From Actinidia chinensis (taxonomy: Eukaryota > Streptophyta > Magnoliopsida > Ericales > Actinidiaceae): 45,100 nucleotides of DNA. Under the pieces are notes generated by a model, which ran no database searches, was not told where the DNA came from, and saw only the letters and a list, made by a program, of their open reading frames with translations. A program made the position numbers and the translations under genes. The stretch spans positions 25,021,749 to 25,066,848 of the forward strand of contig CM018895.1 in assembly GCA_009663005.1 (NCBI GenBank). The letters are read 5' to 3'. Of the stretch, positions 22,030 to 33,354 are shown piece by piece. How positions within the stretch are numbered: position 1 is the first letter of the stretch; every line of letters begins with the position of its first letter.

Positions 22030-25000
22030 GACGATAGTGATTTGTTATTAGCCAAATAATGTTTGTTTTGTTGTGCAACTATGAAGCACCTGTACGAGTA
22101 CATGTACGATGGGCGTATATCGGTAGGACAAAATCTAAACAAGTAAGATATAAGCATGGCTGGGATACATCTTGAAAAATATATTTTTGTAGATTTGAGT
22201 AATGAATTGTATAACAATTAAAAAACTAAATGCAAAAATTAATTTCATGGCTTAGTAATTTAAGAATTCAAGCTACAAACCACATTCGAATGCAAAAGTT
22301 AGGTACACACAAGTGTTTGGTGTCATTAAACTTAACAATCTATAAATCAAAGCTTAATTTTATAATCATGTTAGGCTAGAGAAAATGTCCCCTCAAGCTA
22401 ATCTTATGGCTATATAAAAGAATGTGCTATTCCGGCTTAGATACGGCTTGAGTATATATTGGTTAACTTTGGGGTATGTCAAAAACTTAGAAAAAAAAGT
22501 TGGTACGCATTTAGGAAATGTGTACCCATGCAAAGTAGCAGTACTCGGTACCCGGTACGACAAGCTTTTGGAAGTTTCATTGCTTCATAGTTGTGTAACA
22601 CTAACAAGGGAAGAATGCAAAGATGGTGTTGTTGAGGGAACATAATATGTGTTTGAGATGTGTTATGTAAATACCTTGAGCTTAAATAGATACGTATTGA
22701 TTAACAATGGCGAGGTAATTATTTCCACATTTTGGCTAATTTCTTTGTCAAATTTTATATTACCAAATGAAAAATATTTTGGCTTGACATGGTATTTAAG
22801 CTTTTGATTCTATGACTTTTTTTCTTCTTTTTTGTATTCAGTCTATATGCTGGCACTTCCACCCGTTTGATGCGTTCTTTTGTTATTTATTCTCTGTGAT
22901 TGTCTCTTTGCTTCCAAGATGGAATCACACGAGAGAGAGAGAGAGAGATTGTGAAGTTATTTGTTTTATCCATGCCCTTATTCCTTAAGCTTTTGGGGCA
23001 AGTAGTTTAGCATAATAAAGCAAAATTGGTTTCTCAAGATAATATTTACTAGGAGTTTAGGAGGGTGTTTTCTTGACGTATCAACCTATCAGTCTTTAGA
23101 TGATCTATGATCTGAGTGTCGCATTCCCCTATTAAGTCCTTCAGCTAGTTAACTTTTGTTGCGTTATGTTGGCCCCAGTTTGTGACGTTTGTTTTCAACT
23201 TAAGTATATGTGTTCTCTTGACAATTATAGCCGTTTTATGATGATATTATTTTATTGAAAACAAGATCATCTTGATGTACCATTTTCCATCATATGGAAC
23301 CTCTTTTAGTAACATATCATGCATGTGTTCAAATGACCACAAATCAAAGGCATGTTCGTGCATGTTCCATGATTTTAGTGTTATGAGAGTGATATCAAGT
23401 CAGTCAGACAGATACCTTCTCCAGTGTGGATGCGACTCATCTTAAAAGGTATTCATGTTTCAAACCTTGAGCTGTGAATTCATTTGGAAAATATTGCACA
23501 TTTGGTTTATAGTTGCATGAACTCAGGTACAAGTGACGGGATGGTATGAATCTAAGCATTGAATACATCTAATTTCATGTTAAGTTGATGTTCTTATTTC
23601 TTATGGTTATTTTATTTTTTCCCTAGAGTAAAATAGTGTTCACAAAGTAGCATAAAGTATTTTATGTATACTATAGAGAGTTTTTTGCATCTTCATGTAG
23701 TAAAATCCATTACTAGACATGCTTATTGGGTGTGTGCTTTATTGGACATATCTTATACCCTTAACCAAGCATAGAGTCGACAACATAGGTACTTTACATG
23801 TTCAGTAGAGTCCGTGTAATGGAGGAATGTCCTAATGTACTTTTCTAAAGTGAACATGAGGGATTAGGTTTGGAAGCCTTTCACCACCTACTTTTCCGAA
23901 ACGGACACATGATGAATGAGGATAAGTAAACCCTGTCGTTTAGTTGTTCTGTTACATATTAGGTTTTGCAGTCTTTCACCACTTTCTGAAGTGAACGCGG
24001 CATGCAAAAATGATAGCATGTAGAGATCCAGTGTGTCTAGGATTATTACAGCATCACACGGCTTCACAGGTGTTTCCCCTGCCTATCTAATCTTTGTTAG
24101 GCTTCAATATCTCCCCAACTTAATCTTTATAGTAATCTTCAATTTCTGTCTTCCTGTTTCGAAAATTTGACCTGGTTAAAATGCTCATTTAGCAGTTACT
24201 GCCCAACATACTAGATTTTGGTGCTTAAAATGCTCATTTAGCAGTTACTGCCCAACATACTAGATTTTGGTGCAAAGTTGCAGACAGAGTATAATCTTGG
24301 CCTAAGTGGGAAATTTGCGTTGAGGGTTCTTCCAATTTGATTACCAACCAAAAGAAATTTAATAGATCATGAAATCTGCATTGAGCGTTTGTTCATATCT
24401 TCCAATTTGGACTAGATATTCTTTCTGGAAATAGATCATTCCTGGAAACACTGTCATGCAGGTGAAGTATTTTTAAGGAAAGATTCACAGTCTGACCTGT
24501 AGAGATTGTCAAAACTTTGTAGGCACACTTGAGAACAATTTTTCGACAAACTTCATTTCAGAATTCAATTGGAGAACATTGTTACTTGGGTGTTTTGTGT
24601 AATGACTACATTTAACAATGAATTTTAAAATGCCAAAAACGCTTCTAACAACGAACTGGCTAATTACTCACCGAATTTGGGTGTGATGCTTCTAGTTGAA
24701 TAAAGTTAAATGCCCTATCCAGATATTGCAAGTTTTTGGATTGATGTTCTTGAGGTGGGATGTATACCTACTCCTACCCTCGTCCTCCCTTCTTCAGTTT
24801 GGCATGCGAAAAAATAAGATGCGAATTTCAATGTAGTTGAAATTATTCACGATTAAGAACTTACAACTTTAAATGTAAAACTCTATGCATACTTTTAACT
24901 GGGACGGTAATTTCTGATTGAAAGTTGCCAAGGTAGAATCTAGGGAATTGCTTGGGCCAGTAGTAAGAGTTCAGTCTCCTACGAGGCGAAGTAAGTTGAG

Positions 25001-25583
25001 TATAACAGTTTTGTTAAGCGACCTCGATATGGTGAGACCCAACCACTTCCATGAACGCGCGCGTCTCGCGCGCCTCATGTGATTATATACTGCCACGCCT
25101 AAAGCTCTGATCGTCGTCGCCGTCTCACGAAATTAAGCACCGCTCCTCTCTCTCTTTTCTCTCTTTATTCTTCCACAAAAGAATTATTGCCCAGTACTTT
25201 TTATTTTTTATTTTTTTTACTTTCTTTGTTTCAATTTTTTTTTCTGTTTTTTTGCTTTTTAGTTTTATTTACTTTTTTTCTGTTATTATTTGTATGATGA
25301 TCGAATGATTTTCTATTTTAATTTTTTTAAATATATTTTGTAAGACATTTGTGATTTATTACTTTAATGAATTGCGGTTTATCTCATCTATTAAACGTAT
25401 ATTGTGTCTTCTTTTTTATGTCGATAACGTGCTTCTCGCTTCGATAAGTTGCGCGTCTCGCTTCGCTCCTCGTGCCTGAGGCTTCACAGGCTTTTGTCTC
25501 TCAATGCGTTTCTTGTATTTAACAAGTCTGTGAGTATACAGTCACTTTACACCAGTAATGCCAAAGGTTAGTGAAATGACGCT
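22030..25583. other. Long intergenic region without a recognised gene
   Basis: A (GA)n tract lies at about 22932-22949 and a perfect 49-base tandem duplication at about 24176-24273. Two CG-rich patches at 25053-25079 and 25451-25490, both with CGCGTCTCGC, flank an AT-rich stretch. No protein family is recognised in any frame. Confidence 0.45.
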
Positions 25584-25641
25584 GCCCCACATCGGAAGGT
25601 TGCATGGATAATCTTGGTTGTACTAGTAGGAGCTATAAATA
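25584..25641 (+). promoter_or_regulatory. snRNA-type USE-like element plus TATA box
   Basis: GCCCCACATCG (25584-25594) is one or two bases from the plant snRNA upstream sequence element RTCCCACATCG, and TATAAATA follows at 25634-25641. The gap of 39 bases is longer than the about 33-34 (Pol II) or 23-24 (Pol III) usual for snRNA genes. It may instead be the ordinary TATA promoter of the SAUR gene 200 bases downstream. I do not recognise a known small RNA after it. Confidence 0.3.
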
Positions 25642-25838
25642 CAATTGTCATCCCTGGATAGCCCTTTTGTGTGAGCAGTGAGCACTTGTTCTTAAGTGCA
25701 GTGTTAGAGCTGACCCGTGTGGAGTGCATACAACCATGTGGGCTTGGGAACCGTGTGTGTGAAGCCCGAGGAATAGCTTCTGTGCGGATGACTTCAGTGC
25801 TCGAACCTTTGCAAGGATGTCTGTTTAGGATTTCCGCG

Positions 25839-26226
25839 ATGAGAGGAGGTTTAGTAATTCATAAGCTTCTCAAGCAAATGCTGACGAGAATCCTCGTATG
25901 AACAAAAGGATCAAATACTTGTACTGCTGATTATGATTATGTGGATGATGTAAGCTCACTGGCAGAGGATCTGCCGGAGGACGTGAAGGAAGGACATTTT
26001 GTGGTTCACACTTTTGATCATGGTGAACTTGAGAGGTATATTATTGAATTGGGTTATTTGGCTGGCCCGAGCTTCTTAAAGCTGTTAAAGCAAGCAGAGA
26101 AGGAATTCGGGTTTAGACGCGAGGGAGTTCTTGCCGTCCCTTGGGAACCTAATGATTCAGAAATTACTGAAAACCGAAGAAAGGGCTGATGAAGCTGAAC
26201 CTGGAAAAAGTTGTAGGTCTGAATAA
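25839..26226 (+). pseudogene. SAUR-like auxin-responsive gene, damaged
   Basis: Small auxin-up RNA proteins are short plant proteins that promote cell expansion by restraining PP2C.D phosphatases. The central SAUR domain is clear: EDVKEGHFVVHTFD, ERYIIELGYLAGPSFLKLL, QAEKEFGFRREGVLAVP at 25968-26142. A start at 25839 gives MRGGLVIHKLLKQMLTRILV, a basic N-terminus like the RLKQML segment of SAURs, but a TGA at 25899-25901 interrupts it. Near 26150 the frame slips. The usual LQKLLKTEE-type C-terminus is found in another frame, ending at TAA 26224-26226, while the in-frame reading ends at 26189. The conserved Cys of VPC is Trp here. No intron, as normal for SAUR. One stop plus one shift suggests a pseudogene, though sequence error could explain both. 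Confidence 0.75.
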
Positions 26227-26384
26227 GTTCTGTGTTTCTCTTCGAAGTTGGATTGGTTTCTGAAATTTGAACATTCTTCTCATATATTTCTATGGATACG
26301 CAGTACCAGTTCATGTTTCTTAATACTATGCCATTACCATCTATAGTTCTGTGCTTATTTTATCCTAATACCAGGTTCGTGTTT

Positions 26385-26547
26385 GAGGGTGAGCCTCGAC
26401 GCAATAGTAAAGTTGCTCCATTATGACTTGGAGGTCACTTGTTCAAGTCGCGGAAATTGTCTCTCCGCATGCAGGGATAAGACTGCGTGCATTGACCCTC
26501 CCCAGATCCCGCAGTGGTGGGAGCCTCGTTTAATGAGTTTACCCACC
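26385..26547 (+). mobile_element. tRNA-derived SINE (Au-like)
   Basis: The body reads GGGTGAGCCTCG, CGCAATAGTAAAGTTGCTCC, a B-box GTTCAAGTC, AAGACTGCGTGCATTGACCC, TCCCCAGATCCCGCAGTGG and GGGAGCCTCGT, the order seen in the plant Au SINE family with its internal Pol III promoter. It is flanked by GGTTCGTGTTT (26374-26384) and GGTTAGTGTTT (26548-26558), an 11-bp target duplication with one mismatch. It lies 158 bases after the SAUR locus. Confidence 0.82.
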
Positions 26548-26558
26548 GGTTAGTGTTT

Positions 26559-27653
26559 CCTTTATTGTTGAACTATGAACTGAATAAATGGACAACCATT
26601 GTCATGTGCTTGAAAAAGTGAGCATTCGACCACCGATGAAAAGGTAATGTGGACTAATGTAAACCTTATTTGAATAGCTTTGCTGTTCGACTTGATAGAT
26701 TCAATGAAAATTACTCTCTCTCTCTCTCTCTCGACTTGTTCTTACGATTTTAAATAATTTCAAAACCCAAACATTCATCCACCTAATTTAATAAAAGCGC
26801 GAGCCATCAAAGAAATTACAATGTTGGCTTCCACCTATTTACCTAATTACATCTTCAATTACACTCCTCGAAGTTTAGGACAAGTTTTTCTTTGATCTCT
26901 ATAGTCCTAATTTGACATTTACATCCATATAGTTTTTAATCGGTGTCAATGTGGTCGCTTCATTCAATTATGTCAAAAATATGGACGGAAAATCCAAAAA
27001 ACAAAAAAAATTCATGCAACTTCCGTTAGCATTTTTAACGAATTTGGATTGAAGAATTATATTGCAACTGGTTGAAAAGTTTAAAAATTAAATTGTTTAA
27101 ATTATAACTAATATAATTTTTCTCACAGACTAATGATAAAGTTTATCCACAAACAGCTGCAAGTTTTGACTTGGAAGGGTTTAATTATACTTTTTTTCCT
27201 TAAAACATTACTATGTTTTCCATTTCAATTTGTTTTACCATTTGAGGAAATCTAATTTGCATTGATATATTATAAGAGAAAAATGTACTGATTCATCAGT
27301 AATAAAAATCACATACCGAATAGGGAAGAAAAAAAAATTTTATTAATAAAAAAAGGGCAATTACAATTGGCATCATTGTCGGTTGCCTCTTTCATTTATA
27401 TTTTATTTTTTTTGGTAATTTGGTACTCAATTATGCCAATTGTAACGCCGTTATTCTTATTAACCTGGGTTGTGACGAAGATATTTGATATTATTGAATC
27501 TAATTTTATGGAAAGTAAAGAAAGAGATTATAAATTATAATAATTAAAAAATAGACTAAAACGTTCCACTCTATTATCGAAAGTAAAGAAAGAGATTTGA
27601 AAATAGTGATAATCATACAGTACAGTAGTTGGTTCATTATTATAGATCTTTTG
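26559..27653. other. Intergenic sequence
   Basis: A (CT)n microsatellite lies at about 26714-26732. A 23-base word with AAAGTAAAGAAAGAGATT recurs at about 27512 and 27579. No gene is recognised. Confidence 0.45.
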
Positions 27654-28540
27654 GCCATGTTTTGTTTGGGTGGGATTAGGTTAGTGTCCGGACTGGCACG
27701 AATCAGTCCGGCGTTTGTTTGCAAAAATGACTCGGACTAATAGTCCGGTAATATGGGGACTATGCTGTTCCGGGAGTCGGGGGTGAGACAACTAGTCTCC
27801 ACGATAAGTCCTAAGTCGGACTAATATGTAAATTATTAATTTGCCTTTAAACATTTGAATAATTTTCCCTTCTCTCTCCTTCTCTCTCTCCTCTCTCTTC
27901 TCGCCTCTCGCTGTCGTTTTATTTTATTTATTTATTTTTTTTATTGTTTTTTACATAATTTTTTTATTTTTATTAAATTAATTTTTTTACTATATTATCC
28001 ATTTTTTTTTGATAACAAGTTTTTCTTTTTGAATTAACCATTTTTCTAAAAAAAATATTTTTTTTAAAAATATTTACTCAAAAAATTTAAAACAACACAT
28101 TTGAATATCTATTTATTGAGAACATTTTAAAGACTATCACAATTTTTCTTTTATAACAAAATTAGTTATTCTTTTAAAAAAATGTTTTTTTTTAAAAATA
28201 ATAATTTTTTATAATATTTTCAAGATTAAATTAAAAAATTTACATTTAAAAAAATATTTTTTCAGAAAACGGTTAATTTTTTAAAAAGAAAGTTTGTTCC
28301 AAATCAATTGAAGGGGTATGTTTGGTCATTTCGCTTCATTGTCAGTCCTATTGCTTAGGCAAACGCATATGAGACAATACTGAACTAACTACCACTTATT
28401 CAGAGTTTTATCATTCGGAGCAAACAAACGGCTACACGATATCTCGGTGCCAAGTAGTCCGACAACGAGTCCAGTTCCAGTCCATTTCCCAAAAGGCTAT
28501 TAGTCCGGAGACTCTTGTCCAGTCCGAGAAACAAACGAGG
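27654..28540. mobile_element. Putative non-autonomous DNA transposon
   Basis: The left end (CCATGTTTTGTTTGGG, then many CGGACT words) is echoed inverted at the right end (AGTCCGAGAAACAAACGAGG). CGGACT or AGTCCG occurs repeatedly in both subterminal zones (27688-27820 and 28460-28530) but not in the AT-rich middle, as expected for transposase-binding repeats. Exact ends and target duplication are unclear. Confidence 0.45.
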
Positions 28541-30000
28541 TTTTGAGTTTAACACGGATTCGACTAGTCTCCATTTTCTATGTGTAATAATGATCTCCAC
28601 ACTCATAAAATAATTGCTAGGTGGGCCATACCTTGTTCTAACTATTTGCTTGGCTTGTCCTTTGTCATCTACAAGTTCCCTTTCAAGTACTTGTAGGAAG
28701 ATGGAGACAGAGACCAAAGGCAAAACCACAAATATGATGGCAACAGCTGTTTTGTTCCTCAGTGTGTTTTCTTTTTCTACCCTAAAACATTTGTATTTTA
28801 GGACATTTTTAACCAGAATTAATCTTGAAATATATGAATTTCAAAATATAAATATGTGAATTTCATGCTAAGATAATAAACTGATCTGAAACGTACTTTT
28901 TCGTGAGTTGAACACAAGTCAAATTCAAATAACTTTATTTTTGAAATTCATCTCTATACTAACTACTGTTTAAGACCTCGGGTTTTATTCCGGTCTCAAG
29001 TTCGAGCCTTTTTAGTGGCTAATATATAGATATTAGTATAAAAGTTGGTAGACATATTTTTCAAGTTTAAGTGAAGCATACCTAATATCAAAAGTATCGG
29101 TATCGTATCATCGTTAATGTACAAGTCCGCGGCATATGACTATGCAGATTGAATGACAAATTATATAGTATCTACTAAGAGATAATCCGTGGAGGGTCTA
29201 TGACTACATAGATTGAATTACAAATTATGTAGCACCTTCTAGGAGATAATATGTGGAGGAGAGAACCTTCAAGATTAGTCCTATTTAGGCCTAGTTTGGG
29301 CAATGGGTTTTTTATTTTAGGTTATTTTATCTAATTTAAAAAAATATATTAAAAATAAAAAAAATATTTTAGATTTTGGATAAAAATATTTTTTCCTTCT
29401 TTTATGATTTTTTTTTACATTTTTGGATCACTTCTTAAATTAAGAAAAACTGAAAAAGTATAAAATTTTGATCAAATAGCAAAAAAATTCACTAAAAATA
29501 AAAAAACTTGATATGAATGCTCTTCCGAAGTAACTCAGCTATGAAAAAAAAAATTCAAAAGTTATCTAGAAATTAAGGTATTTATGTGGCTTTAATTTTT
29601 TTTGAGTACAAAGTCACACCTGAGATATATATAGTTTATAGATATACTTTTCTGGGTAGTTTTTCCCATAACATTATAAATGTTAACTCCTCCTCCCAAA
29701 AATTACAATTAAAGTTAAACTTGACGTGTAAATTCAACGTTGTTGTGACGTGGGTCTTACTAATATGAAAGTGTCTATAAATATACGTTTCTAACTATTT
29801 TTCTATAAATATATAGTTTAATATTATAATAAAAAAAAAATTCTCAGACTCTGTTTGAATTCGTGGATTTGAAATCTTCAAATCTCTAAGATTTCATATA
29901 TTCTATTACAAAAAGTTTTTTTTTTTCAAAAAGATTTTAATTATATAGATATCAATTAACACTATTTGGGGGGGGAAGGGAGAGAGAGGAGAAAGAGAGA
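28541..30000. other. Intergenic sequence up to the assembly gap
   Basis: No gene is recognised. The last 35 bases before the gap are a G run and GA-rich tract, probably the reason assembly failed here. Confidence 0.45.
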
Positions 30001-30100
30001 NNNNNNNNNNNNNNNNNNNNNNNNNNNNNNNNNNNNNNNNNNNNNNNNNNNNNNNNNNNNNNNNNNNNNNNNNNNNNNNNNNNNNNNNNNNNNNNNNNNN
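30001..30100. other. Assembly gap (100 N)
   Basis: Exactly 100 N bases, the conventional placeholder for a gap of unknown size. It separates ordinary intergenic DNA from the tandem array, so the left border of the array is not known. Confidence 0.98.
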
Positions 30101-30214
30101 TCCATCAAACCTTCTTTTCCTCCTCTCTCTCTCCTGTTCCCACTCCTCGCTCTCCTTCCTCCTCCTCCTCCTCCCTATTCCTGGCATTTTCCTCTCCCTT
30201 TCTTGTCACAAAAA

Positions 30215-30740
30215 ATGGCACAGTCCACTATGCAAATGTCCATTCATATTCTGCTGCGGTAAATCTCCCTACTACTGGGCCATAGGATTGTTATTGGCAT
30301 TGCTCTGTTATAGGAGGGCTCTATTTCATTTCACTAAAGTTGGTAAGAAGCTCTCTGTAGTTATTGTCTATTGCAGTTGGTACCGTTGTTGTCTGCTATA
30401 CTGTGTCTCTTGTAATGGCAAAAAAACCCAACAACAAAATTTTTTGGTTTGGAGATGGATTGCCGAGCCCTGCCTGGTCGAAACCATCCCACTAGTATTA
30501 TTGTGACATTAGTGATTCCTAGTTGTTACATTGGAGACGGGTCCTGTAATCGGATCATATGCTTAATGGTGGCTTCCTTCTGTTCTCTTGGACTTCTTCC
30601 ACTGCTCCGGAACGATTTGGGACTCGTGAATTTTTTTATAAGTGGGGCAATAAGCACATCTACCGTGAAATTCGGCCTAGGAGGTTGGACTTGGGTAGTC
30701 TTAGTTGGTTGTATCGTAATAATTTATTTTCGAACGGCTT
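30215..30740 (+). pseudogene. Array copy 1, 3' end deleted
   Basis: Starts ATGGCACAGTCC, lacking bases present in other copies, so the frame is lost in the first codons. Recognisable parts include IICLMVASFCSLGLLPLLRN and GGWTWVVLVGCIVIIYFR in another frame. At about 30735-30742 the sequence jumps from the helix-4 region straight into the downstream spacer (AAATATATTGGGAAATGAAAGC), so the acidic tail, intron, last exon and part of the spacer are missing. GCTTG(A/C)AAA occurs at both deletion ends in other copies, which suggests microhomology. Confidence 0.75.
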
Positions 30741-30791
30741 GAAATATATTGGGAAATGAAAGCACCTCTCTTTCTTTCCTCCGGGCGGAAC

Positions 30792-30813
30792 GACCACTGC
30801 ATCGCAGCAGGTC
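30792..30813 (+). other. Conserved spacer hairpin (copy 1)
   Basis: GACC-A-CTGC-ATC-GCAG-CA-GGTC can fold with an 8-bp interrupted stem and a 3-base loop. The same sequence recurs at the matching place in later units: 35124-35144, 37682-37703 and 40083-40103, while surrounding bases vary. It could be an RNA or 3'-UTR structure, or just a well-read palindromic patch. Confidence 0.4.
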
Positions 30814-31355
30814 ATAACCAAAGAACTCTAAAGATACCTACGTGTTTTTTGTCCCCATTATTTGCACAAGCGAACCACAAGCACAAGGAACGAACAAAAA
30901 GGCAAATCATAAAATATTTTAAAACACATGAAAATATTTGAAAATAGTTTAAGATTAAATCAGTCGAAACTTTAATAACATGGGTGTAGAGTAGTGTAAT
31001 TATTTATTTTTTAATTAATGGTGTATTTTTTTTCGTATCCTTGTGCTGGTGATTCGTCTTGTTGCTACTAGGGCCAAAAACAAAAAAGAAAAGAAAGCCG
31101 AGGAGTTTCACCTAGTGCACATATTACAGTCACATAACACCCCCACACCCCTATACTTACTAAGACCCCCAACCCATACCCACAATTGCACACCTAAAAA
31201 GTCGCTACACCATTTTTCCAAAAATAAAAAATTGGGACTAAGCTGGCCCACCCCCCACAAGATTGAACCTGAGTGCAAAGCCATCCAAACCTTGTCCTTG
31301 AGCCTGAAAATTTTGAATTAGGACGCTTGTCCCCCTACCCAAATTTGGACCGAGG

Positions 31356-33228
31356 TGATTACAACCCATAAAGTGTAATTTAGATCTCAATTAGCACTTA
31401 CGCTTTGCTGGACTTAGATTAGTATTCATTTCTTTATTTTAGTTATATTTTTGTTTGATTATATTTTTTGTGTGTGTTGTAGTTAAAAAGCCAAAGAGCA
31501 TTAAAGAAAGAAATCAACAATCTCGACCCGGTTCAGAAAAAAAGTCAAAAATCAAACAGCTTCCCAACCGTCCCATCTTTCCCAAACCTTCGGCATGCAT
31601 GTGATCAGTGGCCGAATTTCTTAAGGATCAGAGACTTCAAGTTCAGATGACAACAAGTATTTGGCAACCAAAGTCCAACAAATGGCTCCCTCTCTCCCTG
31701 CTCTTTCCCCAAAGCAAGCCACCAAATCAAATAAAAGGGCCACCTTCACTCCCCAAAAGGGGCTCTTTCCTCCATCACAGCCATTCCAATCAACCAAATG
31801 GCTCTTTCTTCACCCGTGTTCTTTCCCCATCTTCTTGATTCTCCTTCTCCTTTTTTCTATAAAGGAGGATGAGGGAGGCCTATAGGAGGATAGTTTTTTT
31901 TGGAGAGAAAAGAGAGTTAGTTTTTTGGGGATAAATTTTTTCCTAAGTGATTTTTTTGAGAGAAAGAAAGTTAGATAAATTTTGAGTTTAAAAGTTTTAA
32001 GTTTTTAAGTTTTGAATATCTCTCTCCTCCTCTCATTTTATGTAGTTCAATATTAGTTTTAGTTTCCAAAGTTCTATACGTGTTTACTTATATTGTTCAT
32101 CTCTCGAATAGTTTTTATTACTTATATCGATAGTAACTTTTAGATTATCGATATATTCGAAACCAACCACAATGGACGTTTATTCGCCATGCCGGACGCT
32201 TATCGCTTTATTTATCGCTTACTTACCACCACAATGGACGTCTTATTTCGCCAATGCCGGACGTCTTATTGCTTAATGTATCACTTACATTTTTTTTTTA
32301 CTGCAATGGCTGGGTTAAATTTTCCTTTATCATTTTCTGTTAAGTTTCTCATTTTTTTCTTGTTTACACACTGCATTATGGTTGTATACTCGGATTCTCT
32401 GCTTTACTATCTATTAATTCTTTAGGTATTTACTTATTTGTTGGCTTTATTCTCTTTAAGTTTGGTTTATCTTCCTAGATCTAACATTGTTGTAAGTTTT
32501 ATTTATTTAAATTATACATTTTAATTTCTATGTTAAATATTTCAAGTTTTTCATAAATGGAGATGAGTAGCTAAATTCTTCAATCTGGGGTTGAGTTGTG
32601 AAAATTGATGAAGGTCTTTGCGTAAAAGGATTTTGAGATTTTGGGGTTCAAAGTTATATATTCATTGTTTTATCATTCTTTGTCTTCATTGTTCTATAAA
32701 TTATTGAAACTGGGATGATTGATATGTTGGCAATACTTATCATACCCTTTCTTAGTATAGATTGCGTGAATCGATGGTATTCCTCCTTGACTCTAATAAC
32801 CAGATCTAATCTAGAATGGAGTTTTTAAAGAACAAGGGGTTTTATTGTCTAAATCTTCGAATCCGAGACTCACGCCGTAGTCTAAGGATTCGAGTTATAA
32901 ATCATCCTCCCCTTAGAATCCAAGCCACAAAATCGATTGGAACGACCACCCCCGAGATATTTCACATTTAATTTTAAAAATACTTCATTCCAGCTATTTA
33001 TTTTGTTAGTGTCAACGTGAGAACTCGAACCAGATTCCAAAAACCTCAGATTTTATTCTTTTTTAAATAATTTTGTTCATCTTTGTGGATTATTGAGAGG
33101 TAAATTCTTTTCCTTTCGTCTTGATCACACACCTCTGTGAAATCTGACCTCGTACTCCGAGTTATAACTACTCTTCTTCCGCCTCCTTCTCTTGGGGTCA
33201 TCTCAAGCGCACGTTTGGCGAGAGATCA
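31356..33228 (+). mobile_element. Probable solo LTR inserted in the copy 1/2 spacer
   Basis: Other units read GACAGAGGATCCAATTAG without interruption. Here about 1.87 kb intervenes, starting TGATTACAAC and ending GAGAGATCA (TGAT...ATCA short inverted ends, as in LTRs). TATAAAG lies at 31858-31864. A 62-base tandem repeat (CCACAATGGACGT... GCCGGACG) lies at 32167-32290. The flanks GAGG and GAGA could be a degraded target duplication. No gag-pol is present. No second LTR is seen, hence solo. Confidence 0.55.
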
Positions 33229-33269
33229 GAGATTCCAATTAGAAACATTCACAATACAAGGGAGTTTTC

Positions 33270-33354
33270 TTTTTTCCAAAGAGGTGCGTAAGAGGAGCGT
33301 ACAGGGTCTCTTTTTTCCAAAGAGGTGCGTACAGGTCGTGCATCGTCTATATAT
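33270..33354 (+). promoter_or_regulatory. Promoter of array copy 2
   Basis: TTTTTCCAAAGAGGTGCGTA occurs twice with a 41-base period (33271 and 33312), followed by CATCG and TATATAT at 33348-33354. A CT-rich leader runs to the ATG at 33554. The arrangement recurs upstream of other copies, but the TATA is disrupted before copies 4 and 5 (extra A or lost bases). Confidence 0.55.

Noticed and set aside
22424..22645. 73-residue reading frame in the long intergenic region
   Set aside because: No family resemblance, no intron or promoter context, and length expected by chance.
26385..26547. tRNA gene suggested by the B-box-like GTTCAAGTC
   Set aside because: No cloverleaf or anticodon arm; the full sequence order and target duplication fit a SINE.
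28400..28729. 109-residue minus-strand reading frame
   Set aside because: No recognisable domain, and it lies mostly in the terminal repeat zone of a putative DNA transposon.
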